NCBI RefSeq assembly: GCF_024128855.1
Contig: NZ_JAMYDV010000006.1
Coordinates: forward strand, 104,056-168,055
From: Rhodovulum tesquicola
GTDB lineage: Bacteria > Pseudomonadota > Alphaproteobacteria > Rhodobacterales > Rhodobacteraceae
Length of the DNA: 64,000 nucleotides
Reading direction: 5' to 3'
This document shows, piece after piece, positions 27,426 through 36,111 of this stretch. Below the pieces are notes generated by a model. That model searched no databases. It saw only the letters and a program-made list of their open reading frames with translations, and had not been told where the DNA came from. A program made the translations under genes and the position numbers. Numbering within the stretch: position 1 is the first letter of the stretch; each line of letters opens with the position of its first letter.

Positions 27426-28133
27426 TTACTCCGTGCGCGGCGACAGCCAGCCCGGCATGCGATGGCGCGGCCGGGCATGGGGGGGCCTGATCTGGCGGGC
27501 GATGAAATCGGGACCGATCAGGAAGGGCTTGAGCAGCGGGTTCTTGCGCGCCTGCGCCTTGGCCTTCTCGACCTGCATCACATTGCCGATGCGGCGGTCG
27601 AGAAATTCCCAGGTCGCCTGTTCTCCGGGCGTCTCGTCCCCCAGCCAGTAAAGCACGGTCGACCCGTAGACCGCGGCGAGCGAGGCGCGTTTCGTGTACC
27701 AGTTGACATCGTCCGAGACATCGCCCAGCGCCGTCCAGATCCGGTCGGCGGTGCCCCAGACCAGCCGCGAGCCTTCGGCGGCATGTTGCGGCAGGGCAAA
27801 CAGCGTGGCGCCGCGGCGCACCAGTTCCTTGTCCTCGGCCGCCTCGATCCGGTAGCGGATCGCCAGCCCCACCTTGTCGCGGATACGCATCTCGGTCAGG
27901 TCGGTGCGGTGAAGATGCTGCACCATCAGGTCGTCGCCGCGCCGGTGGAACGCCGCGGCCAGATCGACGGCACCCCGCGGACAGGCGGCGCGGGCCATCT
28001 GCGGCTCGATTCCGGCATCCGAGATGGCGGCGCGAAAGGCGGCCTCGCTCCAGCCGTCGAAGGGCACATGCATCAGCGCCGCATCGAGAAGCTGATCCCT
28101 GATCTGTTCCATGCCGGTCGGCGTGTCGGTCAT
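27426..28133 (-). CDS. COQ9 family ubiquinone biosynthesis protein
   Basis: A 235-residue protein of the COQ9 family. It starts with a TetR-like helical part (MEQIRDQLLDAALMHVPFDGWSEAAFRAAISDAG), and the conserved COQ9 region VGLAIRYRIEAAEDKELVRRGATLFALPQHAAEGSRLVWGTADRIW follows, then DDVNWYTKRASLAAVYGSTVLYWLGD. COQ9 binds lipid and helps present substrate to COQ7 in ubiquinone synthesis. The ATG at 28133 has GGAGG at 7 nt. It is divergent from rpsU and followed directly by the quinone oxidoreductase. Confidence 0.93.
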   Translation of the reverse strand: MTDTPTGMEQIRDQLLDAALMHVPFDGWSEAAFRAAISDAGIEPQMARAACPRGAVDLAAAFHRRGDDLMVQHLHRTDLTEMRIRDKVGLAIRYRIEAAEDKELVRRGATLFALPQHAAEGSRLVWGTADRIWTALGDVSDDVNWYTKRASLAAVYGSTVLYWLGDETPGEQATWEFLDRRIGNVMQVEKAKAQARKNPLLKPFLIGPDFIARQIRPPHARPRHRMPGWLSPRTE

Positions 28134-28164
28134 CGCTTGGCCTCCATGTTGCCGGGGCGGTCTA

Positions 28165-28193
28165 TAGACAAGTTAGCGGTGCTTTGCTATAGG
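28165..28193 (+). promoter_or_regulatory. Sigma70-type promoter for rpsU
   Basis: TAGACA at 28165-28170 and TATAGG at 28188-28193 are separated by 17 bp, a good housekeeping promoter, about 50 bp before the rpsU ATG. AAGGAGG-like AAGGAAGG is at 28226-28233. Confidence 0.55.
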
Positions 28194-28245
28194 ACCACCT
28201 CCTGCTGACGAAGGCAACTCTAACAAGGAAGGTGGTGACAACCAC

Positions 28246-28452
28246 ATGCAGGTAAGCGTTCGCGACAACAATGTCGATCAGGCACTTCGTGCGCTGAAGA
28301 AGAAGCTTCAGCGCGAGGGCGTGTTCCGGGAAATGAAGCTCAAGCAGCATTTCGAGAAACCGTCCGAGAAGAAGGCGCGCGAGAAGGCCGAGGCCATCCG
28401 CCGTGCCCGGAAGCTGGCGCGCAAGAAAGCCCAGCGCGAAGGGCTTCTGTAA
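28246..28452 (+). CDS. rpsU: 30S ribosomal protein S21
   Basis: A 68-residue basic ribosomal protein starting [25 protein letters not shown], with [20 protein letters not shown] and a KKAQREG tail, all typical of bS21. It binds near the anti-Shine-Dalgarno region of 16S rRNA and affects initiation. It is a single-gene unit with its own promoter and terminator. Confidence 0.97.
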   Translation: MQVSVRDNNVDQALRALKKKLQREGVFREMKLKQHFEKPSEKKAREKAEAIRRARKLARKKAQREGLL

Positions 28453-28495
28453 GTCCCGACGACATGCGAACGGGGGCTTCGGCCCCGGTACGACG

Positions 28496-28525
28496 ACCCC
28501 CGAGGCTCCGGCCCGGGGGTTTTTC
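28496..28525 (+). terminator. Rho-independent terminator after rpsU
   Basis: ACCCCCG at 28496-28502 pairs with CGGGGGT at 28514-28520, with inner GGC/GCC extending the stem, followed by TTTTTCG. A smaller stem (CGGGGGC TTC GGCCCCG) precedes it. The 28526-28652 remainder holds nothing recognisable. Confidence 0.88.
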
Positions 28526-28652
28526 GTTTCCGGGATTCCGGGCTGCGGCGGAAATCGGAATTCCATCGGACTTTCATCGGACCTTTTGTCAGACCCTTCG
28601 CCGGTCACGCGGCGGGGTCGAGCCGGGCAACGCCCCGGCCCAGGCCCCGGGT

Positions 28653-29303
28653 TCAGTCCTTGCCGCCCTGCCCGTAGCCCGCGCTGAACTGCGCGACCGC
28701 CTCGGCCAGTTGCGCATCCGACAGAAGCGGCGGATCGCCCAGTTGCAGCGCGCCGTGATACTGGCGGGCCAGCGCCTCGACCTCGATGGCGAGCCACATG
28801 GCGCGGTCCAGCGTCGCCTCGGCCGCGATCATGCCGTGATGGGCCATCAGGCAGGCCTTGCGCCCCTCCATCGCCTCGATCACGGCATCCGACAGCGCCT
28901 GCGTGCCGAAGGTTTCATAGCGCGCGCAGCGGATGGTGCCGCCGCCTGCCGCGGCGATCATGTAATGCACCGCGGGGATCTCCCTGTGCATGATCGCCAG
29001 CGTCGTGCAGTAGGGCGCATGCGCATGGACCACGGCGCCCAGATCGGGGCGGCGGGCCAGGATGTCGCGGTGAAAGCGCCATTCGGACGAGGGCTTGCGG
29101 TCCCCATGCGCCGTGCCGTCCATGTCGAGAAAGACGATATCCTCGGGCGTCATGTCCTCGTAGGGGATGGAACTGGGCGTGATGAGCAGCCCGTCATGGT
29201 GGCGCAGGCTGATATTGCCGGAACTGCCCTGGTTCAGCCCGACCGCGTTCATCCTGAGGCACGCGGCGACGATCGCCTTGCGCTTGTCCTTGTCCTTGCC
29301 CAT
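28653..29303 (-). CDS. Class II aldolase/adducin family protein (L-fuculose-phosphate aldolase-like)
   Basis: A 216-residue zinc aldolase. GNISLRHHDGLLITPSSIPYEDM, SSEWRFHRDILARRPDLGAVVHAHAPYCTTLAI (the HxH zinc ligands) and LMAHHGMIAAEATLDRAMWLAIEVEALARQY match the family, including the late His ligand. Family members cleave sugar phosphates such as fuculose- or ribulose-1-phosphate; the substrate here is unknown. ATG 29303 follows GGGGG; ATG 29315 is an alternative. The gene ends a minus-strand pair that follows the Lrp-type regulator by 27 nt. Confidence 0.87.
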   Translation of the reverse strand: MGKDKDKRKAIVAACLRMNAVGLNQGSSGNISLRHHDGLLITPSSIPYEDMTPEDIVFLDMDGTAHGDRKPSSEWRFHRDILARRPDLGAVVHAHAPYCTTLAIMHREIPAVHYMIAAAGGGTIRCARYETFGTQALSDAVIEAMEGRKACLMAHHGMIAAEATLDRAMWLAIEVEALARQYHGALQLGDPPLLSDAQLAEAVAQFSAGYGQGGKD

Positions 29304-29330
29304 CGCAGCCCCCATCCGGTTTGCCCCCCC

Positions 29331-29789
29331 CTATAGCGGCAGGGAGGTGGTCTTGAACACTGTCCTGAGCGCAAACGACGACTGCATCCGCGCCACGCCG
29401 GGCAGGCGGGTCAGGTGCTGGCGGTGGATGCGGGCGAAATCCTCGCTGTCCTCGGCGACGACCTTGAGCAGGTAATCCGCGCTGCCCGCCATCAGGTGGC
29501 ATTCCAGCACGTCGGGCACCCGGCCGACGGCCTTTTCGAACGCCTCCAGCACCTCGTCGGCCTGACCCGAAAGCGTGATCTCGACAAAGACGGTGGTGGG
29601 GCGGTCGACCTTGCGCGGGTCCAGAAGGGCAACGTAATCGCGGATGAAGCCGTCGCGTTCCAGCCGGGCGACGCGGCGGTGACAGGCCGAGGGCGAGAGG
29701 TTCACCCGCTCGCTCAACTCGGCATTCGAGATGCGGCCCTCTTTCTGAAGCACCCGCAAGAGGCGCCGGTCGGTGTCGTCAAGCTGCAT
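29331..29789 (-). CDS. Lrp/AsnC family transcriptional regulator (divergent to ald)
   Basis: A 152-residue regulator. N-terminal helix-turn-helix DDTDRRLLRVLQKEGRISNAELSERVNLSPSACHRRVARLERDGFI, then the RAM/AsnC ligand domain (VFVEITLSGQADEVLEAFEKAV, and LECHLMAGSADYLLKVVAED). ATG 29789 gives the usual length. Because it diverges from the alanine dehydrogenase gene, an AldR-like role sensing alanine or other amino acids is likely. The 137-bp gap would contain its operator; I did not find a clear repeat. Confidence 0.93.
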   Translation of the reverse strand: MQLDDTDRRLLRVLQKEGRISNAELSERVNLSPSACHRRVARLERDGFIRDYVALLDPRKVDRPTTVFVEITLSGQADEVLEAFEKAVGRVPDVLECHLMAGSADYLLKVVAEDSEDFARIHRQHLTRLPGVARMQSSFALRTVFKTTSLPL

Positions 29790-29926
29790 GCGCGTGAAAG
29801 ATCCTTCGCGGTTTGCGGGCAATCTTGCACGGTTCTGCCGCGAAATCACGCGGGAAAGGGGGTGGATTTCGATGCATTCCCCCGCTGGCTGCGGCATTCT
29901 GGGCGCGGCAAGAGGGAGGACAGGCC

Positions 29927-31045
29927 ATGCGTATCGGATGCCCGAGGGAGATCAAGCCGCAGGAATACCGCGTCGGGCTGACGCCCCATGCCGCGCGCGA
30001 GGCGGTGGCCCATGGCCATGAGGTGCTGGTGGAACAGGGCGCGGGGCTGGGCGCAGGCTTTGCGGATGCCGATTACAGGGCGGCCGGGGCGATGCTGGCG
30101 GAGACGGCCGAAGAGGTCTTTGCCCGCGCCGATCTGGTCGTGAAGGTCAAGGAACCGCAGGCGGGCGAACGCAGGCTGCTGCGCGCGGGGCAGGTTCTGT
30201 TCACCTATCTGCATCTTGCCCCCGATCCCGACCAGACCCGCGACCTGCTGGACAGCGGGGTGACCGCCATCGCCTATGAAACGGTGACCGATGCGGGCGG
30301 CGGGCTGCCGCTTCTGGCGCCGATGTCCGAGGTGGCGGGGCGGCTCGCGCCGCAGGTCGGCGCCTGGGCGCTGCAAAAGGCCAATGGCGGGCGCGGCGTG
30401 CTGATGGGCGGCGTGCCGGGGGTGGGTCCGGCCGAAGTGGTGGTGATCGGCGGCGGCGTGGTCGGAACCCATGCAGCAAGGATCGCGGCCGGGATGGGGG
30501 CCGAGGTGACGGTGCTGGACCGGTCGCTGGCGCGGCTGCGCTATCTCGACGATGCCTTCGGGCCGCTGATGCGCACGCGCTATTCCTCGGGCGGGGCGCT
30601 GGGGGAATTGCTGGAACGGGCCGACATGGTGGTGGGCGCGGTGCTGATCCCCGGCGCCGCGGCGCCGAAGCTGGTGTCCCGCGCCGATCTGGCCCGGATG
30701 AAACCCGGCGCGGTGCTGGTCGATGTGGCGATCGACCAGGGCGGCTGTTTCGAAACCTCGCACGCCACGACGCATCAGGCGCCGATCTACGAGGTGGACG
30801 GGGTCGTGCATTACTGCGTGGCCAACATGCCCGGCGCGGTGCCGCGCAGTTCGACCCTGGCGCTGGGCAATGCGACGATGCCCTTCCTGCTGGCGCTGGC
30901 GGACAAGGGCTGGCGGCGGGCCTGCGAGGAGGATCCGCACCTGCTGGCCGGGCTGAACGCCCATGCGGGGCATCTGACCTGCTATGGCGCGGGCAAGGCG
31001 CAGGGCATCGACGTGCTGTCGCCGCATCTGGCGCTGCGGCTCTGA
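29927..31045 (+). CDS. ald: Alanine dehydrogenase
   Basis: A 372-residue NAD-dependent L-alanine dehydrogenase (alanine to pyruvate plus ammonia). The N terminus MRIGCPREIKPQEYRVGLTP, the catalytic KVKEPQ and LFTYLHLA segments, the Rossmann motif VVIGGGVVGTHAARIAAGMGA and the late GGCFETSHATTHQAPIYEVDGV signature are all present. ATG 29927 has GGGAGGA upstream. A divergent Lrp-type gene probably controls it. The enzyme links nitrogen and carbon metabolism. Confidence 0.96.
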   Translation: MRIGCPREIKPQEYRVGLTPHAAREAVAHGHEVLVEQGAGLGAGFADADYRAAGAMLAETAEEVFARADLVVKVKEPQAGERRLLRAGQVLFTYLHLAPDPDQTRDLLDSGVTAIAYETVTDAGGGLPLLAPMSEVAGRLAPQVGAWALQKANGGRGVLMGGVPGVGPAEVVVIGGGVVGTHAARIAAGMGAEVTVLDRSLARLRYLDDAFGPLMRTRYSSGGALGELLERADMVVGAVLIPGAAAPKLVSRADLARMKPGAVLVDVAIDQGGCFETSHATTHQAPIYEVDGVVHYCVANMPGAVPRSSTLALGNATMPFLLALADKGWRRACEEDPHLLAGLNAHAGHLTCYGAGKAQGIDVLSPHLALRL

Positions 31046-31084
31046 GGCGGGGCCCCCGGACGGTGCCGGGCGCCCCGGCCGGGC

Positions 31085-31480
31085 TCAGCCGCGCGCCTTC
31101 AGCGCGTCGCGGATCTCGATCAGCAGCTCTTCCTGGCTGGGGCCGGGCGGCGGCGCGGCGGCGTTCTCGGCCTTGATCGCCATCTCCTTGACCCGGTTCA
31201 CGCCCTTGACCAGCAGGAAGACGACCCAGGCGATGATCAGGAAATTGATCAGCGCGGTGATGAACTTGCCATAGGCGAAGACGCCCGCATTGTCGCCCTC
31301 GCCGACCCTGAGGGCGAGCCCCGAGAAATCGACGCCGCCGATGAACAGCCCGATGATCGGGTTGATCATGTCCTCGACCAGCGAGGTGACGATGGCGGTG
31401 AATGCCGCCCCGATGATGATGCCCACGGCCATGTCCATGACATTGCCCCGGGCGATGAAATCACGAAATTCCTTCAGCAT
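31085..31480 (-). CDS. mscL: Large-conductance mechanosensitive channel MscL
   Basis: A 131-residue channel that opens under membrane tension to release solutes on osmotic downshock. The N terminus [39 protein letters not shown] is the S1/TM1 pore helix. TM2 is [25 protein letters not shown], followed by a charged C-terminal helix ([15 protein letters not shown]). ATG 31480. It is convergent with ald. Confidence 0.96.
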   Translation of the reverse strand: MLKEFRDFIARGNVMDMAVGIIIGAAFTAIVTSLVEDMINPIIGLFIGGVDFSGLALRVGEGDNAGVFAYGKFITALINFLIIAWVVFLLVKGVNRVKEMAIKAENAAAPPPGPSQEELLIEIRDALKARG

Positions 31481-31627
31481 GTGTGCTCCACCGGAAATGG
31501 TACATCCGTCCCTCTGCCGTCCTTTGCGCGACAGATGGAAAAGCGTAACACGCGCCCCGCCCGGCCCTGTTGCAATTTTTGCCCCGGACCCCGACAAGAC
31601 CGGGGAATGACCGCGCCGGAGGACCCG

Positions 31628-32329
31628 ATGACGACGCTTGCCGATTTTCCCGTGACCAAACGCTGGCCGCCCCGCGATCCGCGGGCGATCCAGCTTTATT
31701 CCTACCCCACGCCGAACGGGGTCAAGGTGTCGATCATGCTCGAGGAAACCGGCCTGCCCTATGACGCGCACCGGGTCGACATCAATGCGGGCGAGCAGAT
31801 GACCGGGGCCTTCCTGTCGCTCAACCCCAACAACAAGATCCCCGCGATCATCGACCCCGAGGGGCCGGACGGCGCGCCCATGGCGCTGTTCGAAAGCGGG
31901 GCGATCCTGATCTACCTGGCCGAGAAGACCGGACAGTTCCTGCCGACCGCCCCGCGCGCCCGCCACGAGGTGCTGCAATGGCTGATGTTCCAGATGGGCG
32001 GCGTCGGGCCGATGTTCGGGCAGATGGGGTTCTTCGTCAGGTTCAAGGGCTCCGAGATCGAGGATCCGCGCCCGCGCGAGCGCTATGTGGCGGAAAGCCG
32101 GCGGCTGCTGACGGTGCTGGACAGGCGGATGGAGGGGCGCGCCTGGATCTGCGGCGACTATTCCATCGCCGATATCGCCCTCCTGCCCTGGCTGCGCAAC
32201 CTGCTGGTCGGCTATGAGGCGGGCGACCTGGTCGGCTGGACCGACTTCGCCAACCTGCACGCCTGGCTCGACCGCTTCCTAGCCCGCCCGGCGGTGCAGC
32301 GCGGGCTGGTCCAGCCGCCGCGGGCGTGA
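31628..32329 (+). CDS. Glutathione S-transferase family protein (Ure2p/YghU-like)
   Basis: A 233-residue protein. The thioredoxin-fold N-terminal domain contains [33 protein letters not shown], a variant typical of YghU/Ure2-like GSTs, and the glutathione-binding [15 protein letters not shown]. The C-terminal helical domain has [16 protein letters not shown] and [12 protein letters not shown]. YghU-type proteins show disulfide reductase or peroxidase activity with glutathione. ATG 31628 with GGAGG is preferred to ATG 31607. Confidence 0.9.
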   Translation: MTTLADFPVTKRWPPRDPRAIQLYSYPTPNGVKVSIMLEETGLPYDAHRVDINAGEQMTGAFLSLNPNNKIPAIIDPEGPDGAPMALFESGAILIYLAEKTGQFLPTAPRARHEVLQWLMFQMGGVGPMFGQMGFFVRFKGSEIEDPRPRERYVAESRRLLTVLDRRMEGRAWICGDYSIADIALLPWLRNLLVGYEAGDLVGWTDFANLHAWLDRFLARPAVQRGLVQPPRA

Positions 32330-32377
32330 CGCATCCCCCCTGCCCCGACCGGCGGCGCTGCGGCACCCGCAGGATCT

Positions 32378-32440
32378 GGGTATTTTCACCAAGAAGAAGA
32401 CCGAAGGCCCTTTTCTCCTTCTTCTGGCCGGAAATATCCC
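32378..32440. repeat. Imperfect inverted-repeat intergenic element
   Basis: Left arm 32378-32399 (GGGTATTTTCACCAAGAAGAAG, split here for length at CACC/AAGAAGAAG) and right arm 32418-32440 (CTTCTTCTGGCCGG then AAATATCCC) are near-complementary over about 20 bases. Elements of this GTATTT...AAGAAGAAG form recur between genes in Rhodobacteraceae as far as I recall; that recurrence is not tested here. Confidence 0.5.
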
Positions 32441-32459
32441 GGGGGGAGTCCGCAAGGAC

Positions 32460-32476
32460 GGGGGGCAGCGCCCCCC
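32460..32476. terminator. G/C hairpin between the GST gene and ytoQ
   Basis: GGGGGG and CCCCCC flank CAGCG, giving a short perfect hairpin just beyond the ytoQ stop. No T-run in either direction, so this is a weak terminator call. Confidence 0.35.
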
Positions 32477-32486
32477 TGCCCCGGCC

Positions 32487-32936
32487 TCAGCCCGGCAAGA
32501 TGCCGGTCAGGACGTAGCGCAGGATCTGCACGACCTGTTCGGGATGCTCGGCCACTGCCAGGGCGGCGGCGTCCACCTCCTTGAGCGCGTGGGCGTGTTC
32601 GGGGCCGTGCAGCACGATCAGCGACTTGCCGAGCGCCGCGGCAAAGCCCGCATCGAAGGCAGCGTTCCACTGCCTGTATTGCTCGCCGAAGCGGACCACC
32701 ACGATATCGGCATCCGCGATCCCCTTTCGGGTGCGGATCGCGTTGAGCCTGGCGCCCTTGTGGTCGTGCCAGACCTTCTTGTCCTCCGGCCCCAGGATCG
32801 CCACGCCGCAATCGTCGCTGGCGGCGTGATCGGTCACCGGGGCGTCGAAGACCACGTCCAGACCCGTCGCGCCCGCGACGATCCGCTCGCGCCAGTCGGT
32901 GTGGATTTCGCCCGAAAGATACACCCTCAACGTCAT
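32487..32936 (-). CDS. YtoQ family protein
   Basis: A 149-residue protein with the YtoQ pattern: MTLRVYLSGEIHTDWRERI at the start, VAILGPEDKKVWHDHKGARLNAIRTRKGI in the middle and DIVVVRFGEQYRQWNAAFDAGFAAALGKSLIVLH, which resembles the nucleoside 2-deoxyribosyltransferase-like fold. Function is not established. ATG 32936 has AGGAGGG upstream. It lies 10 nt after the phosphoribosyltransferase gene, so the two are cotranscribed, which fits a nucleotide-related role (inference). Confidence 0.85.
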   Translation of the reverse strand: MTLRVYLSGEIHTDWRERIVAGATGLDVVFDAPVTDHAASDDCGVAILGPEDKKVWHDHKGARLNAIRTRKGIADADIVVVRFGEQYRQWNAAFDAGFAAALGKSLIVLHGPEHAHALKEVDAAALAVAEHPEQVVQILRYVLTGILPG

Positions 32937-32946
32937 CCCTGCCCTC

Positions 32947-33600
32947 CTATCGCTGGTCCTCGGCCGCCCAGGCGGCGCGCAGCATCTGCACGACATCGTC
33001 ATCCTCGACCTGGTCGAACTGCCTGTAATGGAAACCGACGGCGCGGAAGTCGCGCGGCGCCTCGAGGAAGAACAGCCGGTCGGTCATGCCGCGCATCTGC
33101 CAGATCGTTTCCTGCGGGCCGACGGGCACGGCAAGCCAGGTCTCGATCGGGCCGCGCTTGCGCAGCGCCTGCAGCACGGCGCGCATGGTCGCGCCGGTGG
33201 CGATGCCGTCATCGACCACGATCGCCGTGCGGCCGGCGATCTTCTGCGGCGGGCGGTCGCCCAGATAGAGCGCGCGGCGGGCGGCGATCTCGGCCAGCTT
33301 GCGCTCGACCTCGGGGGCGAAATCGGCGGGGGTGAGGCCGGTCATGGCCAGAACGTCGCTGTTGAACACCACCTCGCGGGCATTGCCGTCCACGACCGCG
33401 CCCGCGGCCAGTTCGGGATTGCCCGGCATGCCGATCTTGCGCACGAAGGCCAGGTCCAGCGGCGCGCCCAGCGCCCGGGCGATCGGCAGCGCGACCGGCA
33501 CCCCGCCGCGCGGCAGGGCCAGCACCAGCGGGTTTTCGGGCGCGGCCTCGGCGAGTTTCTCGGCCAGGCGGTGCCCGGCCTCGGTGCGGTTCTCGAACAT
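32947..33600 (-). CDS. Phosphoribosyltransferase domain protein
   Basis: A 217-residue protein with the type I PRTase fold. The PRPP-binding loop is TAIVVDDGIATGATMRAVLQAL (residues about 122-143). The N-terminal part has LVLALPRGGVPVALPIARALGAPLDLAFVRKIGMPGNPELA, characteristic of the group often found with dienelactone-hydrolase or stress genes in bacteria. The base or acceptor substrate is unknown. It starts 27 nt after pheT stops and precedes ytoQ on the same strand. Confidence 0.88.
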   Translation of the reverse strand: MFENRTEAGHRLAEKLAEAAPENPLVLALPRGGVPVALPIARALGAPLDLAFVRKIGMPGNPELAAGAVVDGNAREVVFNSDVLAMTGLTPADFAPEVERKLAEIAARRALYLGDRPPQKIAGRTAIVVDDGIATGATMRAVLQALRKRGPIETWLAVPVGPQETIWQMRGMTDRLFFLEAPRDFRAVGFHYRQFDQVEDDDVVQMLRAAWAAEDQR

Positions 33601-33626
33601 CGCGCGTGTCCCCCTGCCCTGTCGGT

Positions 33627-36026
33627 CTAGCCCCGCAGCGTGCCGCCGGTCGCCTTTTCGACCTTCTCGACGATCCTGCGGCTGACCGCCTCGATCTCGT
33701 CCTCGGTCAGCGTGCGGTCCACCGGTTGCAGCCGCACGGTGATGGCGAGCGATTTCCGGCCCGCGCCGAGGCTGCCGCCGATGAATTCGTCGAAGACGCG
33801 GACCTCCTCGATCAGGGCCTTGTCGGCGCCCGCGGCGGCGTTGACCACGTTCAGCGCCTCGACCCGGGCATCCAGCACGAAGGCGAAATCGCGTTCCACC
33901 GCCTGGAAGTCGGACACGCCCAGCGCGTCGCGCGTGGCGCCCGTCTTGCGCGGGAAGGGCGGTTCCTCAAGCCAGATCGCGAAGGCCATGGCCGGGCCCT
34001 TGACGTCCATCGCGCGCAGGACCCTGGGGTGCAGCTCGCCATAGACGGCCAGCACCTTCTTCGGGCCGAGGCAGATCATGCCATGCCGTCCCGGGTGCCA
34101 CCAGCCCGGGGCGCCGCGCAGGATCTGCGCGCGGGCGGGCGCGCCGATGGCGGCCAGCACGGCCTCGCAATCGGCCTTGGCGTCGTAGATGTCGACCGGG
34201 CGGCGCGAGCCATGGGGGTCGCGCGGTCCGGCCTGGCCGACCAGCAGGCCGGTGGCCAGCAGGTGCTGGTCGCCCGGTTCGGCGCCGTGAAATGCGGGGC
34301 CGATCTCGAACAGCGCCAGATCGGCGAAGCCGCGGGCCTGGTTGCGGGCGGCGGCCTGCAACAGGCCGGGCAGCAGCGCGGGGCGCATATGGCTCATCTC
34401 GCTGGAGATCGGGTTCTCCAGCGCGGTGGCGTCATCGCCGCCGCCGAACAGCGCGGCCGAGGCCTGGTCGATGAAGGAATAGGTGACGCATTCGTTGTAG
34501 CCGAGCGCGGCACAGCTGCGCCGGGCGGCGGCTTCGCGTTTCTGCAGCGGCGTCAGGATGCCGCTGGGCACGCCGAGATGGCTGCGCGGCAGCGGCTTGC
34601 CCACCAGTTTCGTCAGCGAGGCGACGCGGGCGACTTCCTCGACCAGATCGGCCTCGCCCAGCACGTCGGGCCGCCAGGAGGGGACATGGGCCATGTCGCC
34701 CGCGAGCCGGAAGCCCAGCGCGCTCAGCGTGGCGCGCTGGTCCTCGGCCGGGATGTCCATGCCGACGAGGCGGGCCACGCGGTCGGTGTCCAGCCGATAG
34801 GCGCGGGCGGTGTCGGGGGCGGCGCCATCGGCCACCACCTCGGACGGCTCGCCGCCGCAAAGCTCAAGGATCATCCGGGTCGCGGCTTCGAGCCCGGGCA
34901 GGGTATGGGCCGGGTCCACGCCGCGTTCGAAACGGTAGCGGGCATCCGAATTGATGCGCAGCGCGCGGCCGGTGGCGGCGATGGTGATCGGGTCCCACCA
35001 GGCGCTTTCGAGGAAGACGTTCACCGTGGCCTCGGTCACGCCGGTATGGTCCCCGCCCATCACGCCCGCGATGCTTTCGGGGCCGGTCTCGTCGGAAATG
35101 ACCATCATGCCGGGGGCGAAGACATAGTCCCTGTCGTCCAGCGCGGTCAGCGTCTCGCCACCCGCGGCCGGGTGGATGCGCAACCCGCCCCTGACGATAT
35201 CGGCGTCGAAGACGTGCAACGGGCGGTTCTGGTCATAGGTGAAGAAGTTCGTGATATCGACCAGCGCCGAGATCGGGCGCAGGCCGATCGCCTTGAGCCG
35301 GTCCTGAAGCCATTGCGGGCTGGGGCCGTTCGTCACGCCGCGGATCAGGCGGCCGGTGAAATGCGGGCAGCCCTTGTCGCGGAGCGCGGGGTCGATGGTG
35401 ACGGGGATCGGGCAGGGGAAGGTGCCCGGGACGGGGTCGACGGCCAGCGGTTTCAGCCGCCCGATGCCGCGGGCGGCAAGGTCGCGGGCGATGCCGTGGA
35501 CGCCCAGCGCGTCGGGGCGGTTGGGGGTGATGGCGATCTCGATCACCGGATCGACGCGGGCGGGGTCGTTTGCCGCCAGCCAGTCGGTGAATTTCTGGCC
35601 GACCTCGCCCGAGGGCAGTTCGATGATGCCGTCATGTTCCTCGGACAGTTCCATCTCGCGTTCGGAACACATCATGCCGTGGCTTTCGACGCCGCGGATC
35701 CTGCCGACCTGGATGATCGTGTCGATGCCGGGAATGTAGGTGCCGGGATGGGCCACGACGACGGTGATGCCCTCGCGGGCATTGGGGGCGCCGCAGATGA
35801 TCTGGGTCTCGCCCTGCCCGGTCGCGACCTGGCAGACGCGCAGGCGGTCGGCATCGGGGTGCTTCTCGGCCTTGAGCACCTTGCCGATGGTGAATTCCTC
35901 GAGCTTGACGGCCGGGTTCTCGACCCCTTCGACCTCGAGGCCGAGATCGGTCAGCGCGTGGAGGATGTCGTCGAGGGACGCCTCGGTCTCGAGGTGGTCC
36001 TTGAGCCAGGAGAGGGTGAATTTCAT
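33627..36026 (-). CDS. pheT: Phenylalanine-tRNA ligase beta subunit
   Basis: A 799-residue subunit of the alpha2-beta2 PheRS. Domains in order: N-terminal MKFTLSWLKDHLETEASLDDI, tRNA-binding (EMAP-like) domain about 40-150 (VLKAEKHPDADRLRVCQVATG), B3/B4 editing domain about 200-390, B5 domain about 400-470, the core catalytic-like domain (GYNECVTYSFID onward) and the C-terminal FDX-ACB anticodon-binding domain (about 705-799). ATG 36026 gives full length. The alpha subunit gene pheS is not next to it; cbbR lies directly upstream, with only 85 bases between. Confidence 0.96.
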   Translation of the reverse strand: MKFTLSWLKDHLETEASLDDILHALTDLGLEVEGVENPAVKLEEFTIGKVLKAEKHPDADRLRVCQVATGQGETQIICGAPNAREGITVVVAHPGTYIPGIDTIIQVGRIRGVESHGMMCSEREMELSEEHDGIIELPSGEVGQKFTDWLAANDPARVDPVIEIAITPNRPDALGVHGIARDLAARGIGRLKPLAVDPVPGTFPCPIPVTIDPALRDKGCPHFTGRLIRGVTNGPSPQWLQDRLKAIGLRPISALVDITNFFTYDQNRPLHVFDADIVRGGLRIHPAAGGETLTALDDRDYVFAPGMMVISDETGPESIAGVMGGDHTGVTEATVNVFLESAWWDPITIAATGRALRINSDARYRFERGVDPAHTLPGLEAATRMILELCGGEPSEVVADGAAPDTARAYRLDTDRVARLVGMDIPAEDQRATLSALGFRLAGDMAHVPSWRPDVLGEADLVEEVARVASLTKLVGKPLPRSHLGVPSGILTPLQKREAAARRSCAALGYNECVTYSFIDQASAALFGGGDDATALENPISSEMSHMRPALLPGLLQAAARNQARGFADLALFEIGPAFHGAEPGDQHLLATGLLVGQAGPRDPHGSRRPVDIYDAKADCEAVLAAIGAPARAQILRGAPGWWHPGRHGMICLGPKKVLAVYGELHPRVLRAMDVKGPAMAFAIWLEEPPFPRKTGATRDALGVSDFQAVERDFAFVLDARVEALNVVNAAAGADKALIEEVRVFDEFIGGSLGAGRKSLAITVRLQPVDRTLTEDEIEAVSRRIVEKVEKATGGTLRG

Positions 36027-36111
36027 CGCTTTGGGGCCTGTCCAGGGTCGCCGGTTGGGCCTGTCTCTAGCCCAAAGGCCGGGGCGGGGAAAGGGGCTGG
36101 GCGCGCGGGGG

